Shown piece after piece: positions 63,816-64,000 of a DNA stretch of 64,000 nt (position 1 is its first letter; every line of letters starts with the position of its first letter). A model generated the notes under the pieces. That model had not been told where the DNA came from. It saw nothing but the letters and a program-made list of their open reading frames with translations, and did no database searches. Position numbers and translations under genes: made by a program. Source of the DNA: an uncultured Lachnospiraceae bacterium (lineage in GTDB: Bacteria; Bacillota; Clostridia; Lachnospirales; Lachnospiraceae); the NCBI GenBank assembly GCA_910577045.1, contig CAJTLB010000005.1:161754-225753 (forward strand). Direction: 5' to 3'.

Positions 63816-64000
63816 CTATAGACTCATATCTTGTTTTTTGTGCTGCTTTGTCGCTTCCTGTTTATCTTTCTCAATCCCTAAATACTGCCTTATGTTCTTC
63901 AACTGCTTATCTGCCTCCTCCGCCTCTTTTTCGGCTGTCTGATATATCTTCCTTAGCTTTGCCTTTTGCGCTGTCATTGTATCATATTCCGCCTGCATCT
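63816..64000 (-). CDS. C-terminal end of a probable relaxase/mobilisation protein (partial)
   Basis: The last 61 or so codons of a gene that runs past the window edge. It is Lys/Glu/Gln-rich coiled coil (KIYQTAEKEAEEADKQLK), like the tail of TnpZ/MobA-type relaxases, which sit just before TnpV in Tn4451-like elements. No catalytic motif can be seen, so the identity rests on position and composition. Confidence 0.5.
   Translation of the reverse strand, partial: MQAEYDTMTAQKAKLRKIYQTAEKEAEEADKQLKNIRQYLGIEKDKQEATKQHKKQDMSL

Overview
The window is low-GC DNA from an anaerobic Firmicute, most likely a Clostridia/Lachnospiraceae-type gut organism. The grounds are an electron-bifurcating [FeFe]-hydrogenase operon (hydCBA), a two-domain polyphosphate:AMP phosphotransferase, an exporter cluster that includes a TolC-like protein with no outer membrane implied by any other gene, and strong AGGAGG ribosome sites. 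No gene allows a species name, and no rRNA, tRNA or CRISPR array was seen.

Region 1 (1-25 kb) looks like ordinary chromosome. It holds a partial acetyltransferase, an exported protein, pap, an RlmI/K-like methyltransferase, an AI-2E transporter and hydCBA. These are followed by a four-gene exporter operon (adaptor, ATPase, permease, TolC-like), two uncharacterised proteins, HelD, a SMI1/KNR4 protein next to a broken gene, a PadR regulator with an iron-sulfur membrane protein, and a nucleoside phosphorylase.

Region 2 (25-35.4 kb) is a patchwork of small, mostly singly transcribed genes separated by AT-rich spacers: GNAT acetyltransferases, SAM methyltransferases, a HAD hydrolase, a class C beta-lactamase-like hydrolase, a nucleotidyltransferase and a NUDIX hydrolase. 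Broken genes lie among them: a frameshifted CPBP protease, a Crp C-terminal stub and an alpha/beta-hydrolase stub. It looks like a region of high gene turnover.

Region 3 (35.4-48.2 kb) is a type 1 BREX phage-defence locus on the minus strand, in the order PD-(D/E)XK-like protein, Xre regulator, brxA, brxB, brxC, pglX, a decayed membrane protein and pglZ. brxL is cut off after about 34 recognisable codons and runs into the region 2 cargo, so this BREX probably still has its methylation genes but has lost its Lon-like effector.

Region 4 (48.2-50.1 kb) is a junction. It contains a decayed reading frame, a PemK/MazF-type toxin with a coiled-coil tail, a run of four hairpins with nearly the same 7-nt loop ending in a terminator, and the last 18 codons of tuf (EF-Tu) with a terminator. 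The tuf piece is best read as the attachment site of an integrated element.

Region 5 (50.1-64 kb) is a second defence island. It carries a protein with an AlbA_2-like half and a PD-(D/E)XK-like half paired with a large GHKL (sacsin/Hsp90-type) ATPase, a possible undescribed defence pair. Next comes a type I restriction-modification system (Xre, hsdM, hsdS, hsdR) with a DUF4062 gene and a DUF1016 nuclease gene set between hsdS and hsdR. TnpV and the end of a probable relaxase close the window and suggest a mobilisable element. The Xre regulators in front of brxA and hsdM are close relatives, so the two defence systems may share control.
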